Below are positions 20,172 to 28,250 of a stretch of DNA of 38,041 nt, piece by piece. How positions within the stretch are numbered: position 1 is the stretch's first letter; each line of letters starts with the position of its first letter. The position numbers and the translations under genes were made by a program. The notes beneath the pieces are model-generated. The model was given only the letters and a program-made list of their open reading frames with translations. It had not been told where the DNA came from and searched no databases. Source of the stretch: Limisphaerales bacterium (GTDB taxonomy: Bacteria; Verrucomicrobiota; Verrucomicrobiia; Limisphaerales; UBA11358); the NCBI GenBank assembly GCA_025360325.1, contig JANYCI010000240.1, forward strand, positions 1 through 38,041, written 5' to 3'.

Positions 20172-20747
20172 TAACAATCACGGGGTTTGGAATGAAAACG
20201 GCGCACGATTGTCGTTTCAAGTGCTGCCGCTTTTTTGGCAAACAGCGTGGTTCAAATTACTGATTGGGATGGTGGTGGTCGCCGTGCTGATTTTTTTTAT
20301 CGCATCAAACTTGCGCGTTTGCGGGCGCTAGAAAAACTTCGCCAGCAGATCGCACGCGATCTCCATGACAAAGTGGGGGCTAATCTAGGAAGCATTTCGC
20401 TGCTCACCGAAGTCATGGAGCAACGTCCGCAACCGGGCGACCTCGCCCAAATCCGTTCGACGGCGGATCAGACCGTGGACACCTTGCGCGATCTGGTGTG
20501 GATCATCAATCCCTCGCACGAACATCTCTCGGACTTGATTGCGCGGCTCAAGCAGATTGCCGCGATCATGCTGACAAATCTCACCTACGAATTCGCCGAA
20601 ATGGAGTCGGCAAACAACATCAAGCTATCGTTGGAACTCCGGCGGAATGTGCCACCGCTATTCAAGGAGGTGTTGAACAACATCCGCAAACATTCCAAGG
20701 CGCGTCGCGTCGCCATCCGGTTGTATTGCCAGGATGGTTTTTTGATC
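20170..20747 (+). pseudogene. Internal fragment of a Y_Y_Y/HisKA_3 sensor histidine kinase, frameshifted at a T8 run
   Basis: CNNHGVWNENGARLSFQVLPLFWQTAWFKLLIGMVVVAVLIFF, then a frame change at gattttttttatc, then YRIKLARLRALEKLRQQIARDLHDKVGANLGSISLLTEVMEQ...LFKEVLNNIRKHSKARRVAIRL (H-box and N-box). Confidence 0.8.
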
Positions 20748-20864
20748 GGTGAAGAACGCGGAGTGGATTTTGCCTTTGCGCGCCACACGCACAAAGAAAC
20801 CGTGATTCCTTTTTTTCGGTTGATCAATCCGGCAGATGCCGGGTGTGGCGGAAGGGCGGTTCAT
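20745..20864 (-). pseudogene. Fragment of an AP2-domain-like protein
   Basis: Minus-strand ORF 20658..20864: ICRIDQPKKRNHGFFVRVARKGKIHSAFFTDQK resembles an AP2-like (G-x-VRV..RGK...FFsD) core; what follows is antisense to the kinase fragment. Confidence 0.55.
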
Positions 20865-20881
20865 AGATTATTTTTTCCTAA

Positions 20882-21078
20882 GTCCCGGCAGGGACGAACG
20901 ATAATAGCCCACGATTTCAACCGTGAGTTGCGAACGCAAATCCAGCCAAGCCCCGGAGGGGCGAAAGAACGCCTCGGAATACCAAGACGATTTCTTCCGT
21001 CCCTGACGGGACTCGCTCCGTTCGCGCGCGTTTACCCAGCGATGAATCGCTGGGCTATTTTCGGGCGTCCCGATGGGA
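20882..21078. repeat. Cluster of palindromic elements, two copies in opposite orientation
   Basis: gtcccggcagggac (20882), agccccggaggggc (20949), gtccctgacgggac (20999), cccagcgatgaatcgctggg (21035), gtcccgatgggat (21066); shared 'atagccca'/'gggctatt' segments. Confidence 0.75.
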
Positions 21079-21444
21079 TTTTGATTCGGATTGTGCATGG
21101 ATTCTTTCCAATAATTTCTCGGCAGGTTCCGCCTCTGACATATTCGTGAGTATGAGCCGGTTTGAAAAAGCAGGGAAGCAGAAAATCCCAATTGCGTTGG
21201 CCAAGATCTGCGTAGTCCGTGTTTTGCGACAGGGCGTGTTCGGGCGGTCAAAACATTAGGCTTGCTTCCACCAGACCGACGCCTTACCAGATTGGCAGGT
21301 ATTATCCGGGCTATAAAATTCCAATGAATCTTAATAGGATTAAATCATTGACCTTGTCGCAGGCAGAACTCCCGCACCTCCACGTCTATTTTAATTCTGT
21401 CGGCCTCTCAACGCGGATCAACCATCTAGCCACCTCATCGAAAA

Positions 21445-22575
21445 ATGAAAACCAATAAAAAGAATCGGTCCGCGAAAGCAACGCCGCCCGCGAAGGCGGT
21501 GCGACGTGCCGCCCTCCTGACCGATAGCGGTTCTGTGACTCTGGAGCAGGCCAAAGCTATCGTTCAGGATCGGGCTCCAAAGCGCGCCTTAACTCGTCAG
21601 TTGGTGGCAACCGTTCCGCTGGCCACGCCGGGTAGCGTCGGTGCCGAGCGCAAAAAACTCCGACTGCAACACCGCAAAGAGAATCAGCAGCGTATCCGCG
21701 AATACAAAGCCACCATGCAAATCATGAAGCAGCGCGGCGTCACCGGCTTGGCTCACCAGGCGGCCAAAGCTGGGAGTCAGCGCGGCCCTATTGGTCCAGT
21801 AGGAAGCCGGGCACCCGCTGCGCTCGCACCGCAACCGTTGCAAATTTTTGCCGAGGGCGATTCATGGTTTGATTATCCCATTCCTTTTTTTGGCGGCGGC
21901 ATCATTCCGCGTTTGGAAGATCAGCTCGGCGTGCCCATCCTCAATCTCGCCAAGGCCGGTGACGAAGTCCGGTTCATGTTAGGTGTGGAGGAACGTAAAG
22001 TTCTGGCGAAACACCTCATGGATGGTTGTCCGGTTGGCGGAGCTTGGGATGTTTTGCTTTTCTCCGGCGGCGGAAACGACATTGTAGATAACCCGATGGC
22101 TCTCTGGATCAAAGATTTCAATCCCGGCGTTCCGCCGAGCGCGCTGATTCATCAGGCGCGTTATGACGCGGCCTTGGCGCTCGTGCGCGCTGGCTATGAA
22201 GATTTGATCACTCTGCGCGACACCTTTAGTCCCGGCACGCATCTGGTCTTCCATGCCTATGACTTTGCCATTCCTGATGGTCGTGGAGTTTGTTTCCTCG
22301 GTCCTTGGCTAAAACCAACTTTTGATCTACGAAAATTCCCCGTCAGCTCGCCCGCAAGGTTTGAGGTGGTAAAAGCCATGCTGCAACAATTCGCCGCGTT
22401 GCTCCTATCGTTGGAAAGCCGTGGTAACGTAACCTTCATCAATGGGCAGGGAACCTTGGCACCGGTTCCTAGTTCTTGGCACAACGAACTACACCCCTCA
22501 AAGCAAGGCTTCGATAAATTTGCCAACCTATTCCACGCGAAGCTAAAAGCCCTTTTCCCGGCGCGCGTGCTTTAA
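21445..22575 (+). CDS. SGNH/GDSL-type hydrolase, leaderless, with a basic N-terminal extension
   Basis: Block I FAEGDSWFDYP, block III-like FSGGGNDIVDN, block V WHNELHPSKQGFDKFANLF; N-terminal ~120 aa basic and helical, no signal peptide. Confidence 0.8.
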   Translation: MKTNKKNRSAKATPPAKAVRRAALLTDSGSVTLEQAKAIVQDRAPKRALTRQLVATVPLATPGSVGAERKKLRLQHRKENQQRIREYKATMQIMKQRGVTGLAHQAAKAGSQRGPIGPVGSRAPAALAPQPLQIFAEGDSWFDYPIPFFGGGIIPRLEDQLGVPILNLAKAGDEVRFMLGVEERKVLAKHLMDGCPVGGAWDVLLFSGGGNDIVDNPMALWIKDFNPGVPPSALIHQARYDAALALVRAGYEDLITLRDTFSPGTHLVFHAYDFAIPDGRGVCFLGPWLKPTFDLRKFPVSSPARFEVVKAMLQQFAALLLSLESRGNVTFINGQGTLAPVPSSWHNELHPSKQGFDKFANLFHAKLKALFPARVL

Positions 22576-22693
22576 TCAATAGAATAAATAAGAACTGATG
22601 AGACGATTCAATTAGCCAGAGAGAACTAAAAAAATTGGTTCAAAAATTGATAACTAATGCCTTCTGTCCGATCTATCTCAACCTTTCAAATAT

Positions 22694-25600
22694 ATGATCT
22701 CCGACTTTCTAGATGAAAAGTATGTCCTCGCTCAAGCGCGCGCTCAACGCCACTGGCTTCAAGATTTGCTGAAAAAAACGAAAGCAAAAAATTCTGCCGC
22801 GCTCGCGGCCTTGAAAAAATACGGTGTGTCGGCCAAACAAATAGAGACTGCCATCAAGGCACTAGATGCGGCGCTCATGCTGGCCAGCGCCGCCAAGCCC
22901 GGCTCGCACGCGGCGTTCATTCCGTCTATCCCTGTGCTCTGCGCTTTTCAAGCAGGCATGACGAGCATGGCGGATCGGCGAGCCAATACGGTCTCGGATT
23001 CGCCCGTGCCCTCGCCCGCTTCGCGCCGTGTCGTATCGAGAAGCGCAGGCGCAAGACCGATGGCGGTCATTGACACTTCGGCGACGGAACACTTGAAGCG
23101 CCGGGCTGACGCCGGTGCGATCACCGGGCCGGGGCGCGCGGTGGTGCGGGCGCCGTTTGTGGAAGGCGATGACATTCATTACGGGCTGGATGGCTTCGAG
23201 GCGAAGTTCGGGGCTTTATTCAGGGGCCGCCGGAAGTTCAACAACAAGGCCGCCGTGTCTGCGCTTTCGACCAAGCCGTTGCGGCTATTTGTTTTTGGTG
23301 ATTGGGGCACGGGGCTGCCGCTCGCGCAGATGGTCACGCAACAAATTCGCCAGCAGATTGATCTTGCCGATGACACCCGCCAGCAACATGTGGTGCATCT
23401 CGGTGATGTTTATTATGTAGGTGAGCCGGAAGAATACTCGGAGCGAATGATCGCATCGGGTATGTGGCCGGTGACGGGAATAGAGAAGGACAAGATTGGT
23501 TCGTGGAGTCTCAACGGAAATCACGATATGTATGTCGGTGGCTTCGGCTACTTCGACAAACTGCTGCGTGATGGTCGTTTCCTGCGCTGGCATCGCGACG
23601 CTGCGGGCGAGCCTTCGAGTTTCTTTGTCATCGAGGATGCGGACTGGCAATTTTTTGGATTAGATACTGCGTGGAACCTTCCCTCGCTCGCTAGCGCTAT
23701 CTTTGGGGATCCAACGCTGAAGGACTACGGCGGACAAAATGGAATCCTCACCAAGGAACAGGTGAAGTGGATGGCTAGTCAGCGCAATGCCGCGAAAGGT
23801 TGTGTGCTGTTCACGCATCATCAACCGGCAGCATCGCGCACAACAGAAAAGCAGCACGCAGACGAGGCCGTTAAGTTACTCAAGCAGGAAGGGGTGTATG
23901 CCCAGATTGATGCCTGGTTCTGGGGGCATGAACATCGTTGCGTTGTTTTCAAACCGAAGGCGGAGCGCACCACGCCACGACTCGCGGACGCGCCGGAATT
24001 TTGCGCCTGCATCGGCCACGGCGGTATCCCGGTGACGGCCAAAAATTTTGAAGAAGATAAGACGATTTCAGATGTCGCCTGGCAAGAAAATCGCCTTGAT
24101 GGAACTTCGCCGGTGTATGAAGGCGAGCGTATCGTGCCTTTCGGATTTGCGCGGATTGACACGGCGCCGGGCGCACTCGATATACGCATCTTCGATCACA
24201 ATGGTGCCGAGCGTTACCAGACTACCTTCGTGCGGCCAGTGCCTGCATCAGTGGCACTAGCTGATACTAAGTCGCCATCCCGCTCTATCAGCCGCAGCTT
24301 CGTTGTTAGCAAGCAAAAGAAATTAACTAAGTCCGCCAAAAAACAAAACGCGCACGCAACCATCGTAGATAAACGACAATCAAGCCAACCTAACCACCAT
24401 CAGACTATGAGCAAAAAAATCACGGCCAGCACCAGTAAACCAACACCCGTCACCGTTGCCGAGTGGACTATCCTTATCTACATGGCGGGCGACAACAATC
24501 TAGATTCGTTCGGCGGAAAAGATTTGCAGGAGATGAAGCGGGTCGGCTCCACGGACAAGGTGCGGGTCGTCGTGCAACGCGACAGCGCGAAAGAAGGCGC
24601 GCATCGCTACCATGTGCAAAAGGGCACTACCCTGAAGCAGGATGAAATCGCGGCGCTCGGCGAGATCAACACCGGTGATCCGCGCGTGCTTGAAGATTTC
24701 CTCAATTGGGGATTAGCTAAGTATCCTGCGAAGCGCACGATGGCCGTGGTGTGGAACCACGGCAACGGCTGGGACGACACCGATATTTACGCGGCGGCGA
24801 AAGCGCGGGGACTCAAGCCAATGCCGGCGGCTGGCGATGGCGCACGGCGCGGCATCGGCGGGTTGGACACGGGCTTTGCCGTAGCCCGCGCAGTGAACAT
24901 TCCACGCGCGCGCGGTTCATTTTTTGTTACCGCCTTCGACATGAAAAAAGTGAACGGCCTTCGCCGCGCCATTGCCTTTGATGACAAGGCGCAGGACTTT
25001 CTCGACAGCGTGGAACTCAAAAATGTTTTTTCCTCCGTCGCGAAAAAAATGAAAAAGAAATTCGATGTCATCGGCATGGACGCCTGCATGATGAGCATGA
25101 TAGAGAATGGCCTACAGGTGCAGGGCGGCGGCGAGGTCTTCTGCGGCTCACAAGAAATCGAACCGGGCAATGGCTGGCCCTATGACCGTATCCTCGCGGC
25201 GCTTAATGCGACACCAGTGATGCCTGGCCAGCAGCTCGCTAGTTTGATCGTGAAGGAGTTTGTGGCTTCTTATCCCAAGACTGAAGCTGTGACCCAATCC
25301 GCTTTCGATCTCGCGGCCTTGACCGCCGTGCAGAAATCTGCGGACGCATTCGGCGATTTGTTGATCAAGGCGCTGGCTAATCCAGATGACCTAGCCGTCG
25401 AGGGCGCAATCAATCGCGCCCGCAAACAATCGCAGAAGTATGAGCACCCGGACTACGTGGATCTTTGGGACTTCACCGCCAAGCTCGCCGCTCTTTGGCC
25501 CGGTTGCGCGCCCGCCGCCAAAGCGGTGCAGCAGGCTATCGGCAAGTGTGTCTTCGCCAATGCCGCGCCGCACGCCAACGTCAGCCAGTCACACGGTCTC

Positions 25601-25699
25601 TCGATCTACCTGCCGGTGGACAAGGTGAACGATCTTTACACGCGGCTCGACATTGCGGGTCGCGGCTGGGCGAAATTTCTTAAAGCCTTCAAAGGTTAA
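22694..25699 (+). CDS. Fusion protein: calcineurin-like/purple-acid-phosphatase-like metallophosphoesterase plus clostripain-like (C11) cysteine peptidase
   Basis: MPE motifs LFVFGDWGTG, HLGDVYY (GDxxY), NGNHD, FTHHQP, WFWGHEH. C11 motifs WTILIYMAGDNNLD, VVWNHGNGW (His), DVIGMDACMMSMIENGLQ (Cys), GSQEIEPGNGWPYDRIL. One uninterrupted 1001-aa frame; internal Met at 24407. Confidence 0.88.
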   Translation: MISDFLDEKYVLAQARAQRHWLQDLLKKTKAKNSAALAALKKYGVSAKQIETAIKALDAALMLASAAKPGSHAAFIPSIPVLCAFQAGMTSMADRRANTVSDSPVPSPASRRVVSRSAGARPMAVIDTSATEHLKRRADAGAITGPGRAVVRAPFVEGDDIHYGLDGFEAKFGALFRGRRKFNNKAAVSALSTKPLRLFVFGDWGTGLPLAQMVTQQIRQQIDLADDTRQQHVVHLGDVYYVGEPEEYSERMIASGMWPVTGIEKDKIGSWSLNGNHDMYVGGFGYFDKLLRDGRFLRWHRDAAGEPSSFFVIEDADWQFFGLDTAWNLPSLASAIFGDPTLKDYGGQNGILTKEQVKWMASQRNAAKGCVLFTHHQPAASRTTEKQHADEAVKLLKQEGVYAQIDAWFWGHEHRCVVFKPKAERTTPRLADAPEFCACIGHGGIPVTAKNFEEDKTISDVAWQENRLDGTSPVYEGERIVPFGFARIDTAPGALDIRIFDHNGAERYQTTFVRPVPASVALADTKSPSRSISRSFVVSKQKKLTKSAKKQNAHATIVDKRQSSQPNHHQTMSKKITASTSKPTPVTVAEWTILIYMAGDNNLDSFGGKDLQEMKRVGSTDKVRVVVQRDSAKEGAHRYHVQKGTTLKQDEIAALGEINTGDPRVLEDFLNWGLAKYPAKRTMAVVWNHGNGWDDTDIYAAAKARGLKPMPAAGDGARRGIGGLDTGFAVARAVNIPRARGSFFVTAFDMKKVNGLRRAIAFDDKAQDFLDSVELKNVFSSVAKKMKKKFDVIGMDACMMSMIENGLQVQGGGEVFCGSQEIEPGNGWPYDRILAALNATPVMPGQQLASLIVKEFVASYPKTEAVTQSAFDLAALTAVQKSADAFGDLLIKALANPDDLAVEGAINRARKQSQKYEHPDYVDLWDFTAKLAALWPGCAPAAKAVQQAIGKCVFANAAPHANVSQSHGLSIYLPVDKVNDLYTRLDIAGRGWAKFLKAFKG

Positions 25700-25730
25700 T
25701 TCAGCTACTTAATTTCACCCATTTATTGTC

Positions 25731-28031
25731 ATGGTAAAGAAACGAATCGCTGCCCCAAAGCCCGGACGCGCAGTCGCTATCGCCGGGCGTGAGAAGACTT
25801 ATCAAGTCGTGCTCCGAACGCGCGAATTTAAGATCACGGCCAACGTCGAAGACCGCGCGTTGTATCCGCGCGCGGTGGCTTGGAATCGCCTGCTGACTTC
25901 GGATCGCGGACGGCAGTCAGACCAGCCTGCCGACCGTCGCGTTTGGCAGGAGTCCGGGCTGCAGGCCATTATAGAACTCGCGAGAGTCGGCGGCGTCGAA
26001 CCCAAGGAGGCCGAGGACTTCCTTGCTTCCGCCGCGAAATGTGGCGAAGTCCAGGTCGAGATGGAGTGGGAGGCTGAAACCATTGGCTGGGCCGCCCGCG
26101 TATTTCCTTGGGAGGCACTGATTGCGCTGGCGACCAAACCGGCGCGCGAAAAACTTGCTGGCGAAGGCCGGGGAATTGTGGTCGTGCGTTGGTTGCGTTG
26201 CAAAGCTCCGTTGCTACCATCTGCCACGGGGCCGATTTGTTTTGCCGTCAGCGCTGAAGCGAAACAAGCGGGCTATGATACCGACACCGAGCATGCCGCC
26301 ATCGAAGCCGCCATTGATCCGCTAAAGCTAGTAGATATCCCATCAGGATCGCTGGCACAGTTGGGCGACAGTCTTAAAGATAAGAAGCCGCGCGTGCTTC
26401 ATTACGTCACGCCTTCAGCGCGCGATGTCGGGCGCGGGGAGTCGGTGGCCGAGGGACAAAAACTGGAGGACATCGCGAGAACCGTCGCGGCCCATCACCC
26501 GCAACTCGTCGCCTTCAGTTCCTGCCACACTGGACGCCGACTCGCGCCGCTGGCGATCGCGTATGGCGCACAGCTCGCCGTGGGCTTCCATGACGACGTG
26601 ATGGACAGCAGTTGCCCGGTGTTTTTCGGCGCGTTCTATCGCGAGTGGGCCAAGACGGGACTGGTCTTCAAAGCCCTGCGGGAGGGTCTCGAAGCTCACA
26701 ATTGGAAAAAGTCACCGAACGATCTCGGTGGCATCACCCTCTGGTCCGCGACGGATCTCCTCCAAGGACCGAAACGTTCCGTGAAAATCCCTGCGCGCTC
26801 CAGTGCCACGGTTGAACGTTTGGAGAAGCCGGAACTTATTCTCGAAGCCCTCAAGGTCACCTGCGTTTTGGAAACCGCGCTGAACTACTCCATGCTCCAC
26901 AACAAGCGCGGTGGACTCTTCGCCAACTTCGGCGTGCTCAAACTCAAGTCTGGAAAAATTGATGACCTAGAGATCACTGTGAAAATTGACACCGGCCTAG
27001 ACCGGCCGGTGGAATGTCATTTCTTTGCGGCCATTCCTGACCAGCCGGATCGCACCGTGGACTTCATGGAAAATATTACCGTGCCGCTCGGCTCCGAGCT
27101 ACTGCGGCGGCGTGGCGAGATGCTGCGCGGCATCGTCGAAGTCACCATCTACTGTGGCCAGGTGCGCGTCTTTCATAGTTTTGATTCCATCGAACTGCCG
27201 CCCTGTGATGAATGGAAAGATGACGAAGCCGGACGGCGCTTCCTGCCCTCCTTCATCTTCCCGCGTGACCCGGCCGTGCGCGAGATACTTACCAGCGCGC
27301 AGCCTTTTCTGCGCGCGCTCAAAGATGATGTCCGCGCAGCGTTTGATGGGTATCAAAATTCAGGCAACGCCGGAGTGATTGATTCGCTGGACGCACAACT
27401 CCGTTCCATCTGGGGCGCACTCCAGCAAAATTGCCGACTCGATTATACCAACCCGCCGCCGTCTTACACCAAGAACGTCCAGCGCGTGCGCACGCCCGAG
27501 GAAATCATGCGCTCCCGCCGCGCCACCTGTCTCGAACTTGCCCTACTCCTCGCGTCTTGCTGGGAGCACATCGGTCTCTATCCCGTGATCTTTCTCTCCA
27601 AAGGCCACGCCTTCACCGGCTACTGGGCGAGCGATGTGGCGTGGCGAGATTTTTTTGACACAAAGAAACGTCTGAACGCGGCCAAAGATATTAACCCTGC
27701 CGATGAAGACGTGCAGGACAAGACCCTTAATTCGATTGATCCTGCAAAGGCTTCCGGCGGCGGCATGGCGTCCAAAGATCCAGACTGGTTGCTGCGAGCC
27801 ACGCACCATCTCGCACTCATCTCCCGCGAAGTCAAAGCCGGGCGTCTCGTTGCCGTTGAAGCCACGGCCGTCGCACGTTTAGAGTCGTTCCGTGATGCCA
27901 TCAACCTCGGACGTGCTCAACTTTCCGAAGCGTTCGCCGCCGGAACCTTTGACGGGATGATTGATGTCCGCACCGCCCGCGATCAACGCGTCACTCCACT
28001 CGCCATCATCACCGAAGGCATCGTTGCATAA
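25731..28031 (+). CDS. CHAT-like (caspase-fold) protein with C-terminal transglutaminase-like domain
   Basis: WAARVFPWEALIAL...GIVVVRWLRC and PQLVAFSSCHTGRRLAPLAIAYGAQLAVGFHDDVMDSSCPVFFGAFYREWAKTGLVFKALREGLEA resemble CHAT. RTPEEIMRSRRATCLELALLLASCWEHIGLYPVIFLSKGHAFTGYWASD resembles a TGL Cys/His core. Confidence 0.72.
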   Translation: MVKKRIAAPKPGRAVAIAGREKTYQVVLRTREFKITANVEDRALYPRAVAWNRLLTSDRGRQSDQPADRRVWQESGLQAIIELARVGGVEPKEAEDFLASAAKCGEVQVEMEWEAETIGWAARVFPWEALIALATKPAREKLAGEGRGIVVVRWLRCKAPLLPSATGPICFAVSAEAKQAGYDTDTEHAAIEAAIDPLKLVDIPSGSLAQLGDSLKDKKPRVLHYVTPSARDVGRGESVAEGQKLEDIARTVAAHHPQLVAFSSCHTGRRLAPLAIAYGAQLAVGFHDDVMDSSCPVFFGAFYREWAKTGLVFKALREGLEAHNWKKSPNDLGGITLWSATDLLQGPKRSVKIPARSSATVERLEKPELILEALKVTCVLETALNYSMLHNKRGGLFANFGVLKLKSGKIDDLEITVKIDTGLDRPVECHFFAAIPDQPDRTVDFMENITVPLGSELLRRRGEMLRGIVEVTIYCGQVRVFHSFDSIELPPCDEWKDDEAGRRFLPSFIFPRDPAVREILTSAQPFLRALKDDVRAAFDGYQNSGNAGVIDSLDAQLRSIWGALQQNCRLDYTNPPPSYTKNVQRVRTPEEIMRSRRATCLELALLLASCWEHIGLYPVIFLSKGHAFTGYWASDVAWRDFFDTKKRLNAAKDINPADEDVQDKTLNSIDPAKASGGGMASKDPDWLLRATHHLALISREVKAGRLVAVEATAVARLESFRDAINLGRAQLSEAFAAGTFDGMIDVRTARDQRVTPLAIITEGIVA

Positions 28032-28075
28032 TTTTTTGAACCAGTGAACCGACATTGAAGGATATCGCCTATGAA

Positions 28076-28250
28076 TTAGAGGAACAACACGCCTTCGCTT
28101 GGCCAGTCTTTGAATAGATTCAGCGCCTCACCTCCCAAGTGAATAATCACCGGCCTATCAGTTTTTTTTGCGAGTGAAACTCACCGCGCCGTTCTGCCAG
28201 TCCACATCCTCGCCATTCAGATTGGTGCGGCGCTTATTCCCACGAGTCAA
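28076..28250 (-). pseudogene. Tyrosine recombinase/integrase remnant, frameshifted
   Basis: Minus strand: RGNKRRTNLNGEDVDWQNGAVSFTRKK, then A8 run (28162-28169) with a frame change, then TDRPVIIHLGGEALNLFKDWPSEGVLFL*; matches the usual '..NLxxEDVDWQ.G.isf.RKKT..pv.ihLG' integrase segment. Confidence 0.65.

Noticed and set aside
20882-21078. Considered as a CRISPR array because of repeated short units
   Set aside because: Units are palindromic, inverted and irregularly spaced with no uniform spacers; no cas genes nearby.
21445-28031. Considered as a type III-E-like CRISPR/TPR-CHAT or gasdermin operon
   Set aside because: No Cas genes, no CRISPR array, no TPR repeats on the CHAT-like protein, and no gasdermin-like small hydrophobic-tailed protein seen.
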